Source: JAEUMD01 sp964559355 | GTDB lineage: Bacteria > Pseudomonadota > Alphaproteobacteria > Rhizobiales > Hyphomicrobiaceae | DNA length: 16,729 nucleotides | Assembly (NCBI GenBank): GCA_964559355.1 | Contig: CAZLHQ010000068.1 | Span: 1-16,729, forward strand | Reading direction: 5' to 3' | Shown: positions 13,454 through 16,729 of the stretch, piece by piece | How the letters are laid out: every line of letters begins with the position of its first letter | Position numbering within the stretch: the stretch's first letter is position 1 | Position numbers and translations under genes: made by a program | The notes under the pieces: model-generated | The model's input: the letters and a program-made list of their open reading frames with translations, nothing else | The model's database searches: none | What the model was told of the DNA's origin: nothing

Positions 13454-13466
13454 TTCGGCCAATCAA
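13450..13466 (+). terminator. Small AT-rich inverted repeat across the kinase stop codon
   Basis: TTGATT (13450-13455) and AATCAA (13461-13466) form a perfect 6-bp stem with a 5-base loop, overlapping the TGA stop at 13451-13453. The stem is weak and no T tract follows, so it is at best a poor terminator. The rest of the 148-base gap to the next gene shows only a CAGCGA/TCGCTG inverted repeat at 13554-13577 and no recognisable promoter. Confidence 0.2.
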
Positions 13467-13601
13467 ACTACGGCAGAATGCTGGCTCCCAACTTTTGCCC
13501 GAATCGACTACCAGACACGCTTGAACAGTGGAGCCCTGGTCGCGTGACGTTGCCAGCGATCGTGCTTGTCGTCGCTGTTGCAGATCGAGGGGGCTCTATC
13601 G

Positions 13602-14072
13602 ATGTTCAAGGCTACGCACGTCGCATTGGCCATTTTGGTGGCGTTGGGCTTGGCCGCATGTGGCCCGAATGGTCCCAACAAGTCCGAAACCGGACTGGCC
13701 GTGGGCGCCGTCGCAGGCGGCATTCTGGGCAATCAAGTCGGTAAGGGGACTGGCCGGACCCTGGCGACCGTTGCCGGCGCAGTTGTCGGCGGCGTGGTTG
13801 GCCATCAAATCGGTCGCTCGCTTGACGAGCAGGATCGGATGTTGGCGCAAGAGGCCGAATTCGAGGCCCTGGAGCGCGGCCAGTCGGGCGTCGCACGCAG
13901 TTGGCGAAATCCGGATAATGGCCGTTATGGAGAGGTGGTGCCGAGCCGGCCCTACAAGCGCGGCGCGCAGGACTGCCGCGACTACGCGCACACGGTCTAT
14001 ATGGATGGTCGGCCCGAGGTCATGCGCGGAACCGCTTGCCGCAATGGTGACGGCAGCTGGCGCGCCGTCTGA
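13602..14072 (+). CDS. Glycine-zipper outer membrane lipoprotein (17-kDa surface antigen family)
   Basis: This 156-residue protein begins with a lipoprotein signal MFKATHVALAILVALGLAAC, giving lipobox LAAC and lipidated Cys20. A glycine zipper follows (about 31-72: GLAVGAVAGGILGNQVGKGTG then ATVAGAVVGGVVGHQIGRSLD). The C-terminal domain has WRNPDNGRYGEVVPSRPY, a CRDYAHTVYMDG strand and GTACRNGDGSWRAV, the signature of the rickettsial 17-kDa antigen family; the two cysteines of the CRDY and ACRN motifs probably pair. It likely sits on the inner face of the outer membrane. ATG 13602 has GAGGGGG (13587-13593) eight bases upstream. It appears to be its own transcription unit. Confidence 0.88.
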   Translation: MFKATHVALAILVALGLAACGPNGPNKSETGLAVGAVAGGILGNQVGKGTGRTLATVAGAVVGGVVGHQIGRSLDEQDRMLAQEAEFEALERGQSGVARSWRNPDNGRYGEVVPSRPYKRGAQDCRDYAHTVYMDGRPEVMRGTACRNGDGSWRAV

Positions 14073-14142
14073 CCAGGTTAATACTCAGGCTGCCGGTCCG
14101 CTAAGGCGCGGTAACGATCAAAGTTGACCGTTTCCCCGCCCT

Positions 14143-14163
14143 TGCGCCAGGTGGTGCGCCAGG
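14143..14163 (+). repeat. 12-base-period direct repeat upstream of ccmI
   Basis: TGCGCCAGG at 14143-14151 recurs exactly at 14155-14163, separated by TGG, and TGCGC occurs once more at 14171. The repeat is in the 191-base gap between the lipoprotein gene and ccmI. That gap also has a TTGACC (14124-14129) but no matching -10 box at the right distance, and an imperfect hairpin CGGTAAC/GTTGACCG. The repeats could be an operator on one DNA face roughly every helical turn, or simple slippage. Confidence 0.4.
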
Positions 14164-14263
14164 GAGATGGTGCGCGACGTTTGGCCTTTCGCCGAGTGTT
14201 GGCCTTGTCATTGCCTTCCCAGACCCCTATTCCACGATGCACGCGAGGAATTGGGACCGGGTT

Positions 14264-15538
14264 ATGCTTCTTTGGACCGCATTTGCGCTGTTGACGGCTG
14301 TTGTGATTGCAGTTCTGGCACGGCCGCTGCTTCGGCCTCAGATCGATGCAGTCGACCAACGCACCGCCGATATCGAAGTCTACCGTGATCAGCTTCGGGA
14401 GATCGAGACCGAGCGCGAGCGCGGCTTGATCGAGGCCGCCGACGCGGAGGCTGCGCGAGCGGAATTGGCGCGCCGGCTACTGCGCGCGGCCGAGCAGCCA
14501 ACGGGCGACGCACCTATCACTCCCCCATCCCAGCCGAAATACTCGCAGTGGACGCTCTATGGAACCGCCGCGCTGATACCGCTGGCGAGCCTTGGCATTT
14601 ATCTCGCGGTTGGCTCGCCTGGCATGCCCGGCAAACCACAAGCTGAACGCGCTTTGCTTGCCAAGGGCGACCGTAGCATCGGCGATCTGCTGGGCATGGT
14701 CGAGGCCCGTCTCAAAGCTCATCCGGAGGATGGGCAAGGCTGGGAAGTCATAGCTCCCGTCTATCTGAAGCAGCAGCGCTTCATGGATGCCGCTCGCGCG
14801 TATGCCAACGCTATTCGCATCCTGGGCGAGTCACCCGACCGTATCAACGGATTCGCTGATGCGCTGGTGTTCGCCAATGACGGGCTGATCGTGCCCGATG
14901 CGCGGCAGGCATATCAACGGCTGCTCGTTCTCCAGCCCGATCGACCCGAGCCGCGTTTCTGGTTGGCGATCGGCAAAGAGCAGGAAGGCGACCTCGCAGG
15001 CGCAAAAGGCGACCTGGAGGCGATGCTGTCGACGGCGCCGGCAGACGCGCGCTGGCGCGAACTGGTACAGACCAAGGTTGATGAACTGAAGGGCAAGCTG
15101 GCGGGCACGGCCGGTAGCCCTGGGGCCGCGCAAGCCGGCGGCACGCCACCCGCGGGCGGGCTGAAGACCGATGCAAAGCCCAATATGGGCACTGCGTCGA
15201 GCGCCGCTCCAAATGCCCCCCCCATGACATCACCCGAGGCAGCGCCCGCCGGGACGCTTCCGCCGCCCGCCCTGGGCGACATGGCGGCAATTCAGCGGAT
15301 GTCTCCCCAAGAGCAGAAGGCCTTCATAGGTCAGATGGTCGAGGGATTGGCCAAGCGGCTGGAACAGGACGGCAAGGACCTCGAGGGCTGGAAGCGGCTG
15401 GCACGCGCCTATAAGGTCATGGGACGCGATAGCGATGCCAACGCTGCCCTGGCCAAAGCCCGCCAGACGTTTGCAGCAGAACCGGACGCATTGAAGTCGC
15501 TCGATGCGCTGGCCCGGCAACTCGGGATCGGGTCGTAA
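14264..15538 (+). CDS. ccmI: Cytochrome c maturation protein CcmI (CycH)
   Basis: This 424-residue protein has the CcmI layout: TM1 at the very start (MLLWTAFALLTAVVIAVLARPLL), a cytoplasmic coiled-coil-like segment with DIEVYRDQLREIETERERGLI and EAARAELARRLL, TM2 (about 96-117), then a periplasmic TPR region (about 130-270) with GDRSIGDLLGMVEARL and DGQGWEVIAPVYLKQQRF. A Pro/Ala-rich linker (about 280-345) leads to a further helical repeat at the C-terminus. CcmI chaperones apocytochrome c to the CcmF/H heme ligation complex. I chose ATG 14264 because the membrane segment begins there; ATG 14237 would add nine polar residues. ccmE follows after 21 bases. Confidence 0.88.
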   Translation: MLLWTAFALLTAVVIAVLARPLLRPQIDAVDQRTADIEVYRDQLREIETERERGLIEAADAEAARAELARRLLRAAEQPTGDAPITPPSQPKYSQWTLYGTAALIPLASLGIYLAVGSPGMPGKPQAERALLAKGDRSIGDLLGMVEARLKAHPEDGQGWEVIAPVYLKQQRFMDAARAYANAIRILGESPDRINGFADALVFANDGLIVPDARQAYQRLLVLQPDRPEPRFWLAIGKEQEGDLAGAKGDLEAMLSTAPADARWRELVQTKVDELKGKLAGTAGSPGAAQAGGTPPAGGLKTDAKPNMGTASSAAPNAPPMTSPEAAPAGTLPPPALGDMAAIQRMSPQEQKAFIGQMVEGLAKRLEQDGKDLEGWKRLARAYKVMGRDSDANAALAKARQTFAAEPDALKSLDALARQLGIGS

Positions 15539-15559
15539 GGTCTCGCAGGAAGAATAGGC

Positions 15560-16033
15560 ATGACACGTAAACAACGTCGCGGCACATTGATCGCAGTTTC
15601 GGTCGCGGTTCTGGCGCTAGCGTCTATCCTGACTTTGTTTGCACTCAAGGACTCGATCGTTTTCTTTCATACGCCGAGCGACATAGCCGAAAAGAAGGTC
15701 AAGACGGGTCAACGCATCCGGCTTGGCGGTCTGGTTGGTGAAGGTTCGGTCAAACGCGGTGGTGGTGCCTCGGTCGAGTTCGCCGTGACGGATACACTGA
15801 AGTCGGTCAAAGTCAGCTATACGGGGGTGCTGCCAGATCTCTTCCGCGAAGGCCAAGGCGTCGTCGCAGAGGGCGTGCTGGACGGGACAGGAAACTTCAC
15901 AGCCGATACCGTGCTGGCCAAACATGATGAGAATTATATGCCGCCCGAGGTCGCTGATGCGCTGAAAGCCAAGGGCGTGAAACTGGGCGAGGGCGCCAAG
16001 CATACGTCGCCCGGACAGACCGGCAAACCTTGA
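15560..16033 (+). CDS. ccmE: Heme chaperone CcmE (CycJ)
   Basis: This 157-residue protein opens MTRKQRRG with a membrane anchor (about 9-29), then FFHTPSDIAE, RIRLGGLVGEGSV and the OB-fold periplasmic domain. The heme-binding motif AKHDENYMPPEV carries His122, which covalently binds heme b, and Tyr126, an axial ligand. CcmE receives heme exported by CcmABCD and passes it to CcmF for attachment to apocytochromes. Length is typical. The disordered Lys/Gly-rich C-terminus is also usual. It lies 21 bases after ccmI and 22 before ccmF, so the three are one operon. Confidence 0.95.
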   Translation: MTRKQRRGTLIAVSVAVLALASILTLFALKDSIVFFHTPSDIAEKKVKTGQRIRLGGLVGEGSVKRGGGASVEFAVTDTLKSVKVSYTGVLPDLFREGQGVVAEGVLDGTGNFTADTVLAKHDENYMPPEVADALKAKGVKLGEGAKHTSPGQTGKP

Positions 16034-16055
16034 GAATGTTGAGGAGAGACCGCGC

Positions 16056-16729
16056 ATGATCGTCGAGTTCGGCCACTTCGCACTCGTGCTGGCGGTTTTG
16101 GTTGCGGCCTTCCAGATGATCGTGCCGGCGATCGGCGCACAACGGCTCGATCAACGGCTGATGGATGCAGGCGGTCCGGCCGCGGTCAGCCAATTCTTTC
16201 TCATCGCCATCTCGTTTGTGGCGCTGACACAGGCCTACATCGTTTCCGATTTCTCGGTCGCCAACGTTGTTGCGAATTCGCACTCCACCAAGCCGCTCAT
16301 TTATCGAATCGCCGGCGTTTGGGGAAACCACGAAGGATCAATGCTGCTATGGGTTTTGATCGTGGCATTGTTCGGCGCGGCTGTCGCGGTATTCGGCGAC
16401 AATCTGCCGGCGACATTGAAGGCGAACGTGCTGTCGGTGCAGGCCTCGATCGGTCTGGCGTTCGGCCTGTTCATTCTCTTCACGTCAAATCCGTTCGATC
16501 GGCTTGATCCGGCCCCCTTTGATGGGCGCGGCCTCAATCCAATCCTGCAGGATCCCGCTCTCGCGTTCCATCCACCATTCTTGTACGCAGGCTACGTCGG
16601 GTTCTCGATGGCGTTCTCGTTCGCTGTGGCGGCCCTGATCGATGGACGGATCGATGCCGCCTGGGCGCGCTGGGTGCGGCCGTGGACGCTCGCCGCCTGG
16701 CTGTTCCTGACGGGCGGCATCGCGATGGG
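16056..16729 (+). CDS. ccmF: Heme lyase subunit CcmF (CycK), N-terminal part
   Basis: The frame runs from ATG 16056 to the window end, about 224 residues of a protein normally near 650. It starts MIVEFGHFALVLAVLVA and is rich in membrane helices. Family motifs are clear: SVANVVANSHS (around 70), YRIAGVWGNHEGSMLLW (around 85-100), FTSNPFDRL, and ILQDPALAFHPPFLYAGYVGFS (around 165-187), which contains a conserved periplasmic His. CcmF, with CcmH and CcmI, takes heme from CcmE and ligates it to apocytochrome cysteines. GAGGAGAG (16041-16048) precedes the start. The gene is cut by the window, so the WWD domain is only partly or not visible. Confidence 0.95.
   Translation, partial: MIVEFGHFALVLAVLVAAFQMIVPAIGAQRLDQRLMDAGGPAAVSQFFLIAISFVALTQAYIVSDFSVANVVANSHSTKPLIYRIAGVWGNHEGSMLLWVLIVALFGAAVAVFGDNLPATLKANVLSVQASIGLAFGLFILFTSNPFDRLDPAPFDGRGLNPILQDPALAFHPPFLYAGYVGFSMAFSFAVAALIDGRIDAAWARWVRPWTLAAWLFLTGGIAM

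Noticed and set aside
14237..14263. Upstream ATG for ccmI
   Set aside because: No ribosome binding site precedes it, and the membrane segment typical of the CcmI N-terminus begins at ATG 14264.

Overview
The window looks like chromosomal DNA of a GC-rich alphaproteobacterium, most likely a member of the Hyphomicrobiales. This rests on a gene transfer agent (GTA)-type structural cluster related to the Rhodobacter capsulatus RcGTA cluster, a FeuP/FeuQ-type two-component pair, and a ccmI-ccmE-ccmF (cycHJK) cytochrome c maturation operon. All convincing genes lie on the + strand. No tRNA, rRNA, CRISPR array, insertion sequence, integrase or attachment site was seen.

Region 1 (1-9440) is the distal half of a GTA/phage-tail cluster in exact RcGTA order: end of the major capsid gene (g5), adaptor (g6), stopper (g7), an extra small ORF, tail terminator (g8), tail tube (g9), tail assembly chaperones (g10 and g10.1), a very short tape measure (g11), distal tail protein (g12), four-cysteine hub (g13), NlpC/P60 peptidase (g14) and a 1318-residue host-specificity 'megatron' with a TIM barrel (g15). 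Most genes overlap by 1 or 4 bases or are closely spaced. The exceptions are a 138-base spacer after the capsid gene and a 104-base spacer before the tube gene; both are rich in inverted repeats.

Region 2 (9441-10898) is one lysis gene. It joins a TIGR02594/CHAP-like domain, a GH108 muramidase with its peptidoglycan-binding domain, and a two-helix holin-like tail. An in-frame ATG with its own ribosome binding site sits exactly before the holin part. In R. capsulatus the lysis genes are unlinked from the structural cluster.

Region 3 (11018-13453) is a small secreted PepSY-like protein followed by the response regulator and histidine kinase; the small protein is a candidate FeuN-like periplasmic modulator. 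Region 4 (13602-14072) is a 17-kDa-antigen-type glycine-zipper lipoprotein. Region 5 (14264-16729) is ccmI, ccmE and the start of ccmF, which load heme onto apocytochromes c.

The most interesting signals are: (i) a heptamer T TTC CCT near the end of g10 whose -1 shift opens directly into g10.1 and restores what looks like the conserved N-terminus of that family, suggesting a lambda G/GT-style programmed frameshift in a GTA; (ii) the endolysin-holin fusion with a nested holin start; and (iii) strong hairpins placed after the capsid gene and before the tube gene, the two highest-copy proteins of such particles.
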